DNA from: Bacteroidaceae bacterium
GTDB taxonomy: Bacteria > Bacteroidota > Bacteroidia > Bacteroidales > Bacteroidaceae
Assembly (NCBI GenBank): GCA_017617635.1
Contig: JAFZVW010000023.1
Span: 1 to 64,000, forward strand
Reading direction: 5' to 3'
DNA: 64,000 bases
Made by a program: the position numbers and the translations under genes. The notes under the pieces are model-generated. The model was not told where the DNA came from. It saw nothing but the letters and a program-made list of their open reading frames with translations, and searched no databases. Below are positions 16,170-25,659 of this stretch, in pieces (the first letter of the stretch is position 1; every line of letters starts with the position of its first letter).

Positions 16170-16224
16170 TTCTTTTTTGCTCAAAAAACATTATCCGCTA
16201 TCGTCATATTTAATGAATTTTCCG

Positions 16225-16232
16225 TAATTTTG
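16225..16232 (+). promoter_or_regulatory. -7 element for asd
   Basis: TAATTTTG lies 35 nt before the ATG at 16267. Confidence 0.6.
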
Positions 16233-16266
16233 CGCCAAAATTAATATACATAACGTAAATCATAAT

Positions 16267-17283
16267 ATGAAGGTAGCCATTGTTGGTGCAAGTGGTGCAG
16301 TAGGACAGGAGTTCCTGCGTGTGTTGGATGAGAGGAATTTTCCTATAGATGAGTTGCTGCTGTTCGGCAGTCAGCGCAGTGCAGGTACAAAATACATGTT
16401 CCGTGGAAAAGAGATTGAGGTCAGGCTCCTGCAGCACAATGATGACTTTAAGGGAGTAAACATTGCTTTTACCAGTGCAGGTGGTGGAACCAGTAAGGAA
16501 TTTGCTGGGACAATCACAAAACATGGTGCCATCATGATAGACAATTCCAGTGCTTTCCGCATGGACCAGGATGTACCGCTGGTAGTCCCTGAGTGTAACG
16601 CTGCCGATGCTTTGGACCGTCCTCGCAGTATTATCGCCAATCCCAACTGTACGACAATCATGATGGTCGTAGCCTTGCAGGCCTTGGAGAACATCAGTCA
16701 TGTCAGACGGATCCATGTGGCAAGCTACCAGGCAGCCAGTGGCGCAGGTGCTGCGGCAATGGCAGAACTTTACGAACAGTATCGTCAGGTGTTGGCAGGC
16801 GAAAAACCGACTGTTGAAAAGTTTGCCTATCAGTTAGCCTTTAACGTAATTCCCCAGATAGATGTATTTACCGATAACGGCTACACCAAGGAGGAGATGA
16901 AGATGTACCACGAGACGAAGAAAATCATGCATACGGATGCTGATTGTTCTGCGATGTGTGTACGTGTTCCGTCCCTGCGCTGTCATAGCGAGAGTGTCTG
17001 GGCTGAGACAGAACGTCCTGTCAGTGTTGAGGAGTTCAAGGAGGCAGTAAGGAACGGTCAGGGTCTGCAACTTGAGGATGATCCTGACAACAAGGTCTAT
17101 CCAATGCCTTTGTTCCACGAAAATTGTGATGACGTATATGTAGGACGTATACGCAAGGACCTGGCCAATCCTAACGGTATCACGTTCTGGCTTGTCAGTG
17201 ATCAGATAAAGAAGGGTGCAGCCCTTAATGCCGTTCAGATAGCGGAATGGCTTTTGGCGAACGATTCCACATTGGTGAGGTAA
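16267..17283 (+). CDS. asd: Aspartate-semialdehyde dehydrogenase
   Basis: The 338-residue enzyme makes aspartate-4-semialdehyde from aspartyl phosphate with NADPH, feeding lysine/diaminopimelate, threonine and methionine. The N-terminal loop GASGAVGQ (7-14) binds NADPH. The catalytic Cys C128 lies in NPNCTT. The substrate-binding [10 protein letters not shown] segment and the C-terminal [23 protein letters not shown] are intact. It is a monocistronic unit convergent with rseP, with only 4 nt between the two stop codons. Confidence 0.96.
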   Translation: MKVAIVGASGAVGQEFLRVLDERNFPIDELLLFGSQRSAGTKYMFRGKEIEVRLLQHNDDFKGVNIAFTSAGGGTSKEFAGTITKHGAIMIDNSSAFRMDQDVPLVVPECNAADALDRPRSIIANPNCTTIMMVVALQALENISHVRRIHVASYQAASGAGAAAMAELYEQYRQVLAGEKPTVEKFAYQLAFNVIPQIDVFTDNGYTKEEMKMYHETKKIMHTDADCSAMCVRVPSLRCHSESVWAETERPVSVEEFKEAVRNGQGLQLEDDPDNKVYPMPLFHENCDDVYVGRIRKDLANPNGITFWLVSDQIKKGAALNAVQIAEWLLANDSTLVR

Positions 17284-17287
17284 TCCT

Positions 17288-18721
17288 TTATAGGATAAAC
17301 CTTACTATATCATTACCCATTGCGAGGATCATCAGGGCGCAAAGCAGGGTTATACCAACCTTCTCGATTATTTCCATTGACTTTGGAGATGGCTTGTGTC
17401 CTGTGATGCCTTCGTACAGCAGGAGTACGATATGTCCGCCGTCCAGTCCGGGAATCGGCAGGATGTTCATTACCGCCAGGATTATGCTGATAAAGGCTGT
17501 CAGATTCCAGAAACGCTGCCAGTCCCATGCATCGGGGAAAATGCTTCCAATTGTAATGAATGACCCTACACTTTCAGCTCCTTCGCGTGTAAACAGGTAT
17601 TTCAGCGAACTTACATAGTTGGTCAGGGTTTCCCATCCGTATGCACATCCTGCAGGAATGCTGCTCAGCAGATTGTAGTCGAGGTGTTGCGTTTTGATAT
17701 TCTGCAAGTGTTGCGTATCCCAGATTACTCCTATCTGCATTTTGTCTGTAAGATGCATTGTAAGGGTATCTGGAGAAACAGCTCCTTTTTGTAGAACTAC
17801 AGCCGTGAGTGTCATGGCTTTTGCGCTGTCTTTGGCGGTGCATTCCTTGTTGGCAAGTATATCCTTGAGCGATGCAATCAAGAGTTGTACGTCACTCTGG
17901 TCAGTAAGTGTGTCGCCATTGATGCTCTGAATCAATGCCCCAGGCTTAATGCCAACTGCCTCGGCAGGCATGTCAGGTGCGACTTCTCCTACGACAGTTG
18001 GGATTGGCATGGCCAGGAACTTTGGGTTGTGCATCATCTCTAGTAGGCTTACTCCCTCTTCGGGCATTATGATATCGACCTCTGTTCTGTTGCTTTTGTC
18101 TGAATCGTCTTCACGCAGTACGGTAACAGTCCTGGCCTCCGATATCTCGGCCATTAACGCTCCAGAGAATCCCTTAATCTCTTTGTTGTCTGTCTTGATT
18201 GGAATATCACCGTTGCGGAAGCCTATTTCCCTCGCCTGGGGACTGTAGACCAGTCCGCTTTGGATATTGTGCATAGGAATGATGTCCTGCCCCCATGTAA
18301 ACATTACAACGGAATAAAGGACCAGAGCCGTGATAAAGTTGACAAGGACTCCTCCGAACATAATCAGGAAACGCTTCCATACAGGTTTGGAACTGAAATC
18401 GAAGTCATGTACTTCGGTCCCTATGTCTCTGGCACTCTTGGTCTCGTCCACCATGCCTGCAATGCTCACGTATCCGCCCAACGGAATCCATCCTATACCG
18501 TACTCGGTTTCGTTGTCCTTGAAATAGGGGAACAGGCGTGTAAACCATTTGTCGCGGGTTGAAAACAGGTGGAAGTACGGGTTGAAGAACATGTAGAACT
18601 TCTCAACTTTCACACCACTTATCTTGGCAAAGAAGAAATGGCCGCCCTCGTGCAGTACTACTAAAAGACTCAGGCAGCAAACAAGCTGCAGGGCCTTGAT
18701 TAGAATCAGATTTATATCCAT
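17288..18721 (-). CDS. rseP: RseP-type site-2 zinc protease
   Basis: The 477-residue inner-membrane metalloprotease has the HEGGH motif (H24, E25, H28) in its first helix and the LDGGH motif near residue 430. One or two PDZ-like domains lie between, and there are three to four transmembrane segments. It cleaves membrane-spanning anti-sigma factors or signal-peptide remnants. It is the last gene of the eight-gene operon 24458-17288, 23 nt after dxr, an order seen widely (dxr-rseP) in other phyla as well. Confidence 0.94.
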   Translation of the reverse strand: MDINLILIKALQLVCCLSLLVVLHEGGHFFFAKISGVKVEKFYMFFNPYFHLFSTRDKWFTRLFPYFKDNETEYGIGWIPLGGYVSIAGMVDETKSARDIGTEVHDFDFSSKPVWKRFLIMFGGVLVNFITALVLYSVVMFTWGQDIIPMHNIQSGLVYSPQAREIGFRNGDIPIKTDNKEIKGFSGALMAEISEARTVTVLREDDSDKSNRTEVDIIMPEEGVSLLEMMHNPKFLAMPIPTVVGEVAPDMPAEAVGIKPGALIQSINGDTLTDQSDVQLLIASLKDILANKECTAKDSAKAMTLTAVVLQKGAVSPDTLTMHLTDKMQIGVIWDTQHLQNIKTQHLDYNLLSSIPAGCAYGWETLTNYVSSLKYLFTREGAESVGSFITIGSIFPDAWDWQRFWNLTAFISIILAVMNILPIPGLDGGHIVLLLYEGITGHKPSPKSMEIIEKVGITLLCALMILAMGNDIVRFIL

Positions 18722-18744
18722 TGTCGTTTATTGTAATCTATAGG

Positions 18745-19896
18745 TTATTTCTCTATCAGTTCTTCAGCTACATTCCGGGCTTCGGCATCGCATTCTAGGT
18801 AGTCTTCCAACGTAGGTGACTTGATATATGGCACGCGAGCCAGTGTTTCCTGAATTATTTCCGCCATCTGAAGAAAACTGCAACGGTTCTGGCGGAATGC
18901 AAGATTGACAACTTCGTTGGCTGCATTTACTACGCATGCGGAATTTCCACCCAGGCGAATGGTTTCGTAAGCTAAAGCCAGGCATGGGAAACGCTGCAGG
19001 TCTGGTTTTTCAAAGGTCAGATCCTTCAAATCCCACCAGTCAATACGAGGGAACGAACTCTTCAACCGTTTTGGGAAGGACATGGCCAACTGGATTGGGA
19101 CGCGCATGTCAGGAGCCCCCATCTGACCCTTGACGGCTCCGTCCTGGAACTGGACAGCACTGTGCAGGATACTTTGTGGATGAACTACGACCTGGATGTG
19201 ATCGGAATCGACATCAAAGAGCCATTTGGCTTCGATAACCTCGAACCCTTTGTTCATCATACTTGCCGAATCGATTGTAATCTTTGCACCCATATCCCAA
19301 TTGGGATGCTTCAGTGCTTGAGCGGCCGTGACGTCTTTCATCTGGTTCAGGGACATTTTACGGAACGGGCCTCCACTGGCAGTAAGTATGATCTTCTCAA
19401 TTTTGTTGTCTTCACCCATCAAACTCTGGAAAATGGCAGAATGCTCGCTGTCAACGGGCAGCAACGGTACATTGTGTTCCTTGCAGAGGGCTGTGACCAG
19501 CTCACCTGCAACTACCAGGGTTTCCTTGTTCGCCAATGCTATGGGCTTGCCTGCCTTTATAGCAGCAATTGTGGGCCGCAGACCGCTGAACCCCACCAGT
19601 GCTGTAAGTACCATGTCCACAGGTTCCATAGTAACCACCTGACACAGGGCCTCGCTTCCTGTATATACTTGAATTGGCAGGTCTGCCAGTGCTTCACTGA
19701 CTTTACGGTACTGGTCCTCGTCTGCAATTACAACTATAGCGGGCAGGAATTCCCGGGCCTGTCTGATAAGAAGGTCGGCATTGCGTCCTGCAGTCAGTAT
19801 ATAGGCTTCAAACAGGTTGCTATGCTCGCGTATTACATCAAGGGCCTGGGTTCCAATGGATCCAGTAGATCCAAGTATACATAGTTTGCGTTTCAT
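18745..19896 (-). CDS. dxr: 1-deoxy-D-xylulose 5-phosphate reductoisomerase
   Basis: The 383-residue enzyme of the MEP isoprenoid pathway converts DXP to MEP with NADPH. The N-terminal loop GSTGSIGTQALD (8-19), the KET catalytic segment in GKPIALANKETLVVAG, metal-ligand region PVDSEHSAIFQ, and ASGGPFR are all intact. The ATG shares one base with the rimM stop (TAATG), implying coupled translation. Confidence 0.97.
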   Translation of the reverse strand: MKRKLCILGSTGSIGTQALDVIREHSNLFEAYILTAGRNADLLIRQAREFLPAIVVIADEDQYRKVSEALADLPIQVYTGSEALCQVVTMEPVDMVLTALVGFSGLRPTIAAIKAGKPIALANKETLVVAGELVTALCKEHNVPLLPVDSEHSAIFQSLMGEDNKIEKIILTASGGPFRKMSLNQMKDVTAAQALKHPNWDMGAKITIDSASMMNKGFEVIEAKWLFDVDSDHIQVVVHPQSILHSAVQFQDGAVKGQMGAPDMRVPIQLAMSFPKRLKSSFPRIDWWDLKDLTFEKPDLQRFPCLALAYETIRLGGNSACVVNAANEVVNLAFRQNRCSFLQMAEIIQETLARVPYIKSPTLEDYLECDAEARNVAEELIEK

Positions 19897-20396
19897 TATT
19901 CTAATAATCCTTCGGGAATCTTCATATATATTGTTCTTGTCTTAGGGTCGACACGCTCAATCAGTGGCTCGGCTGCAGGAATCAGAATGCTGCCTATTTC
20001 GAAAATCGTATTTGCAGTGCTGTCATCAACCCTGTCTATTACCCCGATATTACCAGCGGTACTATCCTCAACCTGCCAACCTGTAAACTGTTTCCACATA
20101 TAGGTGGTGTTCTCGTCAAGTTCGGGAGTCATTTCTTGCGGGAAATATACATCGCATCCAACAAACTCCCTGGCACGTTCTGCATCATCAATGCCCTGAA
20201 ACTTGAGCAGTGCAGTGGTATCATTGCGGAATCGCCATTCTTCCATGAAAAAAGGTACGGGCAACCCGTCAACCATCAGAAACAGATAGTCAGCTTCGAC
20301 CCTGTCCCACACATCATCAGTAAACGACATGGATATTTCCCCACGTACGCCATGTGTACGTGTCAGTGTGCCTATCTTGTAAATTTCACCAATCAT
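19896..20396 (-). CDS. rimM: Ribosome maturation factor RimM
   Basis: The 166-residue protein has the N-terminal IGTLTRTHGVRGEISM RimM domain, a central strand-rich region and a C-terminal PRC-barrel segment ending FEIGSILIPAAEPLIERVD. RimM binds S19 and assists 30S head assembly. It overlaps murA by 4 nt and dxr by 1 nt inside the operon, and is separated from rplS, its usual partner. Confidence 0.93.
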   Translation of the reverse strand: MIGEIYKIGTLTRTHGVRGEISMSFTDDVWDRVEADYLFLMVDGLPVPFFMEEWRFRNDTTALLKFQGIDDAERAREFVGCDVYFPQEMTPELDENTTYMWKQFTGWQVEDSTAGNIGVIDRVDDSTANTIFEIGSILIPAAEPLIERVDPKTRTIYMKIPEGLLE

Positions 20397-21700
20397 TCCG
20401 CTCTGGTAATTTTGGCACCAAGAGCATTCAGACGTGCCTCGATATTCTCGTATCCGCGGTCAATTTGGCCGATATTGTCGATGCGGCTGGTACCAGTTGC
20501 ACTCATCGCGGCAATAAGAAGGGCGATACCGGCACGGATATCGGGGCTGGTCATGCGTCCTCCATGTAACTGGAAATCCTTATTATGGCCTACGACAACT
20601 GCACGATGCGGGTCACACAGGATAATCTGGGCTCCCATGTCTATAAGCTTGTCGACGAAGAACAGTCGGCTTTCAAACATTTTCTGATGGATCAGGACGC
20701 TTCCTTTGGCTTGTGTTGCCACAACCAGCAGGACACTAAGCAGGTCGGGTGTAAGTCCAGGCCACGGAGCATCGGCAATGGTCATGAACGAGCCGTCTAA
20801 GAACGACTCTATCTCGTAATGATCCTGTTTGGGTATGAATATATCGTCGCCCTGTATGTCGATTGTTATGCCAAGTCTGCGGAACGTATCAGGTATTATT
20901 CCGAGCTGTTGGTAGTTGACATTGCGTATCAGTATCCCTTCTCCACACATGGCAGCCATTCCTATAAAAGAACCAACCTCAATCATATCTGGTAGAATCG
21001 TGTGGGTGGTACCATGCAGGCACTCTACACCCACGATTGTGAGAAGGTTTGATGCAATGCCGCTGATCTGTGCTCCCATGGCATTCAGAATATGGCACAA
21101 CTGTTGCAAGTATGGCTCACAGGCTGCGTTGTAGATTGTTGTGGTGCCCTTTGCCAGGACGGCAGCCATGATAATATTGGCAGTACCGGTAACCGATGCT
21201 TCGTCCAATAGCATGTATGAGCCTTTCAGTTGCTTGGCACGTATATCAAATACGCCCCTTTCGCTGTCATACTTGAAGTCGGCTCCTAGTTTCCTTATAC
21301 CCAGAAAATGGGTATCAAGCCTTCTTCTCCCTATCTTGTCACCACCTGGTTTGCTTACCATCGCATGTCCAAAGCGCGCTATCAGCGGTCCTATGAACAG
21401 GACACTGCCTCGCAGCCGTGAACAGCGTTGAAGAAACTCGTCACTTTCCAGATATGCCAGATTTACGTTGTCGGCCTGGAACGTCATGTCTCCTTTTTCG
21501 TTGCGCGTAATCTTGACTCCAACGTCTTCCAACAGGCGTATCTGGTTGTTTACATCCGCGATATCGGGAATGTTCTTGATACGGACAGGCTCCCCCGTCA
21601 GTAGGGTTGCACACAGCACCTGGAGCGCTTCGTTCTTAGCTCCCTGTGGCGTAATTTCGCCTTTCAAAGGGTGTCCGCCCTCAATGATAAATGCTGCCAT
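20393..21700 (-). CDS. murA: UDP-N-acetylglucosamine 1-carboxyvinyltransferase
   Basis: The 435-residue EPSP-synthase-fold enzyme does the first committed step of peptidoglycan synthesis, transferring enolpyruvate from PEP. Substrate residues AKNEAL (21-26) and the active-site loop SKPGGDKIGRRRLDTH are clear. The loop has Asp at D121, the place of the catalytic Cys115 of E. coli. The Asp form is active but is not alkylated by fosfomycin, so intrinsic resistance is expected. It lies 14 nt after the DUF4290 gene, in the operon. Confidence 0.96.
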   Translation of the reverse strand: MAAFIIEGGHPLKGEITPQGAKNEALQVLCATLLTGEPVRIKNIPDIADVNNQIRLLEDVGVKITRNEKGDMTFQADNVNLAYLESDEFLQRCSRLRGSVLFIGPLIARFGHAMVSKPGGDKIGRRRLDTHFLGIRKLGADFKYDSERGVFDIRAKQLKGSYMLLDEASVTGTANIIMAAVLAKGTTTIYNAACEPYLQQLCHILNAMGAQISGIASNLLTIVGVECLHGTTHTILPDMIEVGSFIGMAAMCGEGILIRNVNYQQLGIIPDTFRRLGITIDIQGDDIFIPKQDHYEIESFLDGSFMTIADAPWPGLTPDLLSVLLVVATQAKGSVLIHQKMFESRLFFVDKLIDMGAQIILCDPHRAVVVGHNKDFQLHGGRMTSPDIRAGIALLIAAMSATGTSRIDNIGQIDRGYENIEARLNALGAKITRAE

Positions 21701-21714
21701 ATTGTGATTTTGTC

Positions 21715-22308
21715 TCAGTTTATTTTTTTCTTTCTATTGATACTAGTGCTTACTGCCTGTAGTGGGGCAAATTGATGTCCTTCCAGGGCACTGGCAACTG
21801 AGTCGTTGCAGTATTCTTGAATGTCACGCATGACCTTGTCCTCGCTCATAACATCAGGATTCCATGTAAAGAGACTCTGCTTCATCTGATTTGCTACCTT
21901 GCATGTCAGGGTATCACGTTCCTCGCCTTCAGGCATCTTGGCCAGTGTGTCCAGGGCCTGCTCTAGGATACGTCCGTAAAAGCGTGCGTGTATCCTACCC
22001 TGCGGGAGAGCCATAGGAGCAGGACGTCCTTCAACCTCTTCCTTCTTGATTATTTCCACGGGATAGTCAATGTCTAATTGGAAATCACTGATTACAGCCA
22101 GATGATTCCATAGTTTTTGCTGCACGTCAACATTTGCAAGCTTTTCCTGGGAGATATTAGCCATTATGGCAACAATTGCCTGTGCACATTGCTGACGATC
22201 CTCGCGGTCTTTGATACCTGTGCAGTGTTTAACCATATCCTGTACCACACGTCCGTATTCCGCCATTGCCATTTGCTGGCGTTCCGTATTATAGTCAATC
22301 TTGTTCAT
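21715..22308 (-). CDS. DUF4290 family protein
   Basis: The 197-residue cytoplasmic protein belongs to a family found in Bacteroidetes and of unknown role. It starts MNKIDYNTERQQMAMAEYG and is mostly helical, with conserved acidic segments and a basic C-terminal tail. It overlaps tsaB by 4 nt upstream and precedes murA by 14 nt. Being locked between tsaB and murA suggests a house-keeping, possibly envelope-linked role, but that is only context. Confidence 0.85.
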   Translation of the reverse strand: MNKIDYNTERQQMAMAEYGRVVQDMVKHCTGIKDREDRQQCAQAIVAIMANISQEKLANVDVQQKLWNHLAVISDFQLDIDYPVEIIKKEEVEGRPAPMALPQGRIHARFYGRILEQALDTLAKMPEGEERDTLTCKVANQMKQSLFTWNPDVMSEDKVMRDIQEYCNDSVASALEGHQFAPLQAVSTSINRKKKIN

Positions 22309-22997
22309 ATCAGTTTCTTGGGTTTAGTCGCCTGAAAATCCTTCAGGTAGAAAGGTTCAAAGTATGCTGTGTCTGCAATACGGCCGGTGTGTATCCTCTG
22401 TTCTGCCAGTGGTGCCATGTTGGAAGCCAGCGGGTTGATATCCGGGATGAATATTGCATTCGGATGTGTTATAGCCTCCTTGCACTTTGCCGAGCCGTTG
22501 CCAAAGAATACCACAGGTCCGTGCTCTAAATAGTCCATGTACGTTTCTGTATCCACAATATCAGACTGAATGTCACGGACGCAATGCAGAGAACGGTCAT
22601 ATATTGCCGCATATACTTCCATGCGACGCGCATCAATCATTGGTACAAGTAGTGAATCTTCAGGTATTTCCTCGTGATAGAGCAATACTGGTACACAAAG
22701 CAATTCCAATGTAGGGACGTTAATCAACGGTATGTTTCGTCCGTAAGCCACACCCTTTGCCATACTTACGCCAATACGCAGTCCTGTATAGCTTCCAGGT
22801 CCCTCGCTTACAGCCACAGCATCCAGTGGAATGGCATGACTCTCTGCAAAGCTCAGTGCATTCTGTGTGAAAACACCGCAATTAACCGCATGTGAAGGGC
22901 CGTTATAGTCCTCCTCATGGTATATTACATGATTATCCTCAGCCACAGCTATGCTGCATACCTCAGTACTCGTTTCTATGCTTAGGATTGTAGCCAT
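22305..22997 (-). CDS. tsaB: tRNA threonylcarbamoyladenosine biosynthesis protein TsaB
   Basis: The 230-residue ASKHA-fold protein begins ATILSIETSTEVCSIAVAED and has the VSEGPGSYTGLRIGVSMAKG family block (about residues 64-83). TsaB is the non-catalytic partner of TsaD in making t6A37 in ANN-decoding tRNAs. It shares one base with gmk (TGATG) and 4 nt with the DUF4290 gene. Confidence 0.95.
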   Translation of the reverse strand: MATILSIETSTEVCSIAVAEDNHVIYHEEDYNGPSHAVNCGVFTQNALSFAESHAIPLDAVAVSEGPGSYTGLRIGVSMAKGVAYGRNIPLINVPTLELLCVPVLLYHEEIPEDSLLVPMIDARRMEVYAAIYDRSLHCVRDIQSDIVDTETYMDYLEHGPVVFFGNGSAKCKEAITHPNAIFIPDINPLASNMAPLAEQRIHTGRIADTAYFEPFYLKDFQATKPKKLI

Positions 22998-23578
22998 CAG
23001 CTCAGAAAATTGCGTATTAGTTTCAGGGTTTTGGTCTTGGCTTCCTCCAGACTATCATTTACAATGACATGGTCAAACTGTGATGAGAATGTCATCTCGT
23101 ATTCGGCCTTGTCCAGACGCATCTGTATCTGTTCTGCAGAATCTGATCCACGTCCCTCCAGGCGACGACGCAGTTCATCGATAGAAGGGGGCTGGATAAA
23201 CAAGCTCATGGCATCCCCTCCAAACTGACGCTTAATGTTTATACCGCCTTTGACGTCAATGTCAAACACCACATTAATTCCTTTATCCAACTGAGCTTCT
23301 ACCTGAGAGCGTAACGTGCCGTAGAAGCGGTCTTTGTATACTTCCTCGTATTCTAGGAATTCACCTGCTTCAATCTTGCTGCGGAACTGCTCGGGTGTCA
23401 GGAAGAAATACTCTACGCCATCCTGTTCCATTATGCCGTTGTTGCAGCGTGGCGGACGCGATGTTGCACTGATGCTGAACGCCATCCTCAACTCGGGATG
23501 TTCGTCCATAAGCCATTTTACTATAGTACTTTTCCCACTGCCCGATGGAGCGGAGAATATAAGACATTTTCCTTTCAT
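22997..23578 (-). CDS. gmk: Guanylate kinase
   Basis: The 193-residue enzyme phosphorylates GMP. It has the P-loop APSGSGKST (10-18), the GMP-site segment SATSRPPRCNNGIMEQDGVEY, and DIDVKGG. The frame opens 4 codons earlier (23590), but MKGKCLIFSAPSG at 23578 is typical and lies 1 nt after the yicC stop, so I use it. Confidence 0.95.
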   Translation of the reverse strand: MKGKCLIFSAPSGSGKSTIVKWLMDEHPELRMAFSISATSRPPRCNNGIMEQDGVEYFFLTPEQFRSKIEAGEFLEYEEVYKDRFYGTLRSQVEAQLDKGINVVFDIDVKGGINIKRQFGGDAMSLFIQPPSIDELRRRLEGRGSDSAEQIQMRLDKAEYEMTFSSQFDHVIVNDSLEEAKTKTLKLIRNFLS

Positions 23579-23579
23579 G

Positions 23580-24458
23580 TTAAAGCACATTCAATACCTG
23601 TTCCTTAATCTGTTCTAGTTCGTCCTTCATACGGACAACAATCTTCTGCATTTCGGCTTGGTTGGATTTGGAACCTGTAGTATTTATCTCCCTGCCCATT
23701 TCCTGTGCTATGAACCCAAGTTTCTTGCCTTGTCCGGGTTCTCCTGCCATGGTTTCCCTGAAATATTCCAAGTGGTTGGCCAGACGCTGTTTCTCTTCGT
23801 TTATGTCCAGTTTCTCAATATAGAATATCATTTCCTGCTCCAGACGACCACGGTCATATTCCACTTCGGGGATTGATGAAAGTGCATCTGTAAGGCGCTG
23901 ACGGATTTTCTCGGTGCGTATCTTTTCCCAAGGTCCTATACTCTGCAGCAATGTATCTATAGAATTCAGTTTTTCACTGAATTTCCTAGCCAATGCAGCT
24001 CCTTCCTGGGTTCGGAAATCCATCAGGCAATCTAAAGCCTCCTTGATTACCTTTGCAGCAATTGCCCACTCTTCAGCATCCAGTTCCTCCCTGCGTTCCT
24101 GGCTGTTCATGACGTCAGGCATACGCATGATTAAAGTCCACGGGTCCTTAGGCAATGGAATATCACGCTCCTCCGATATCTCGCAAATCTGCTTGTAGTA
24201 TCCTGTTGCCATGGCTCCGTTTATTGTTGCGGTCACTGCAGTTTCGTCATACTCAATCCATAGGGCAAATTCAACTTTTCCTCGCTGTAATGCTGCAGAA
24301 ATCATCGAACGGATTTCCATCTCCTTCTCACGATAGCTTGATGCTATTCGAGTGGACAAATCCAATGCCTTGCTGTTCAGTGATTTTATTTCAGCTGTGA
24401 TCTTTTTATTCTGATATACGGCAGAAGCCTTGCCGTAACCGGTCATAGACAATATCAT
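23580..24458 (-). CDS. yicC: YicC-family endoribonuclease
   Basis: The 292-residue protein starts ILSMTGYGKA as nearly all YicC proteins do and ends with the family C-terminal GREINTTGSKSNQAEMQKIVVRMKDELEQIKEQ. It is linked to stationary-phase fitness and small-RNA turnover in E. coli. It is the first gene of the operon; the -7 box at 24485-24492 is 26 nt before the ATG. The pairing with gmk is common. Confidence 0.93.
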   Translation of the reverse strand: MILSMTGYGKASAVYQNKKITAEIKSLNSKALDLSTRIASSYREKEMEIRSMISAALQRGKVEFALWIEYDETAVTATINGAMATGYYKQICEISEERDIPLPKDPWTLIMRMPDVMNSQERREELDAEEWAIAAKVIKEALDCLMDFRTQEGAALARKFSEKLNSIDTLLQSIGPWEKIRTEKIRQRLTDALSSIPEVEYDRGRLEQEMIFYIEKLDINEEKQRLANHLEYFRETMAGEPGQGKKLGFIAQEMGREINTTGSKSNQAEMQKIVVRMKDELEQIKEQVLNVL

Positions 24459-24484
24459 ACGTCAGTTTTGCTATAAATTTCGTG

Positions 24485-24492
24485 CAAATATA
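24485..24492 (-). promoter_or_regulatory. -7 element for the yicC-to-rseP operon
   Basis: On the minus strand this reads TATATTTG. It is the only clear -7 box before the eight-gene operon. Confidence 0.65.
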
Positions 24493-24534
24493 ATAAAAAA
24501 TGCCCAAATTACCTATAAATGCCTACGAAATATG

Positions 24535-25461
24535 CTATTTCCTTAATATGTGTACAGCGATACTGCCCGATAGATTATGCCATACCGAGAATATGGCACC
24601 TGGGATTGCTGCCATAGGGTATATGGCGAAATGTGTTGTTGCGAGCGATGTGGCAAGTCCTGAATTCTGCATGCCTACCTCGATGCTGATGGCTGTGCGT
24701 TTGGCTGGAGACATGCGCATAATGCTTGCTGCTGTATAACCAAATGCCAGCCCCATAAGATTATGCAAAATGACTGCTAATGCAACATGCAGGCTGCATG
24801 AAAGGATGTTCTGTGCATTATGGGACACGATGATTCCGATAATAGAAGCAATGGCCAGTGTCGATACCATGGGCAGAATAGGTTTAATCTGCTTGCATAG
24901 ATGGTTGAAATAATGATTTATTATTATCCCTGCTACTATGGGGATTATGACAACCTGAACTATGCTGGCGAACATTCCAATGACATCAATGCAAATTTCT
25001 CTTCCTGCCAGAAGGAAGACCAGGGCTGGTGTAGCTATCGGTGCGACTAGTGTGGATACTCCAGTCATGGCGACGCTTAGTGCAACGTCGCCCTTGGCAA
25101 GGTAGCATATAACATTACTGGCTGTTCCACCGGGGCAGCATCCCACTAGTATGACACCGATTGCCAGTTCCAATGGCAGATGCAGGCACTTGCACAATAA
25201 CCATGCCGTTGTAGGCATTATAATGAATTGTGCCAGTTCGCCTACTATAATTTCCCGAGGACGCATCAATACCGGTTTGAAATCTGTTGCCTTCAAGGTC
25301 AGCCCCATTCCAAACATGACCACTCCAAGCATAGGGGTGATTGCTGATGTTGGTATCCAAGAAAAGGATGTGGGGCCTAATAGAGATAATGCAGAAACTG
25401 CCACTACTACGAGTGCCATGTTACTTGCTATTAAGTCGGCTAACTTGTACAACTTTTTCAT
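24535..25461 (-). CDS. BASS-family (bile acid:sodium symporter-type) transporter
   Basis: The 308-residue membrane protein has about 9-10 helices and the BASS-family features GVVMFGMGLTLKATDF, CCPGGTASNVICYLAKGDVALSVAMT (Na+-site crossover), and QNSGLATSLA near the C-terminus. Family substrates range from bile acids to pyruvate and pantothenate, so the ligand here is open. It has no operon partner, and the tRNA-Lys gene lies upstream on the same strand. Confidence 0.88.
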   Translation of the reverse strand: MKKLYKLADLIASNMALVVVAVSALSLLGPTSFSWIPTSAITPMLGVVMFGMGLTLKATDFKPVLMRPREIIVGELAQFIIMPTTAWLLCKCLHLPLELAIGVILVGCCPGGTASNVICYLAKGDVALSVAMTGVSTLVAPIATPALVFLLAGREICIDVIGMFASIVQVVIIPIVAGIIINHYFNHLCKQIKPILPMVSTLAIASIIGIIVSHNAQNILSCSLHVALAVILHNLMGLAFGYTAASIMRMSPAKRTAISIEVGMQNSGLATSLATTHFAIYPMAAIPGAIFSVWHNLSGSIAVHILRK

Positions 25462-25534
25462 TATTGTCGAGTTTTACAGAAAGAAAAAAGAACATAAACT
25501 ATATGAAATTTCATAAGCCTATATTCTTTTCTTG

Positions 25535-25610
25535 TGGTAACCCGCTCGGGGTTCGAACCCGAGACCCCTTCATTAAAAGTGAAGTGCTCTACCTACTGAG
25601 CTAGCGAGTC
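25535..25610 (-). tRNA. tRNA-Lys (TTT)
   Basis: The 76-nt gene includes an encoded CCA. Acceptor GACTCGC with GCGGGTT (two wobble pairs), D stem GCTC/GAGC, anticodon stem with loop CTTTTAA, T arm with loop TTCGAAC. The anticodon TTT reads AAA and AAG. Confidence 0.96.
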
Positions 25611-25659
25611 AGCCTGTTTGCTTGCCTTCTGGGCTTAGCGGGTGCAAAGGTAATGTATT

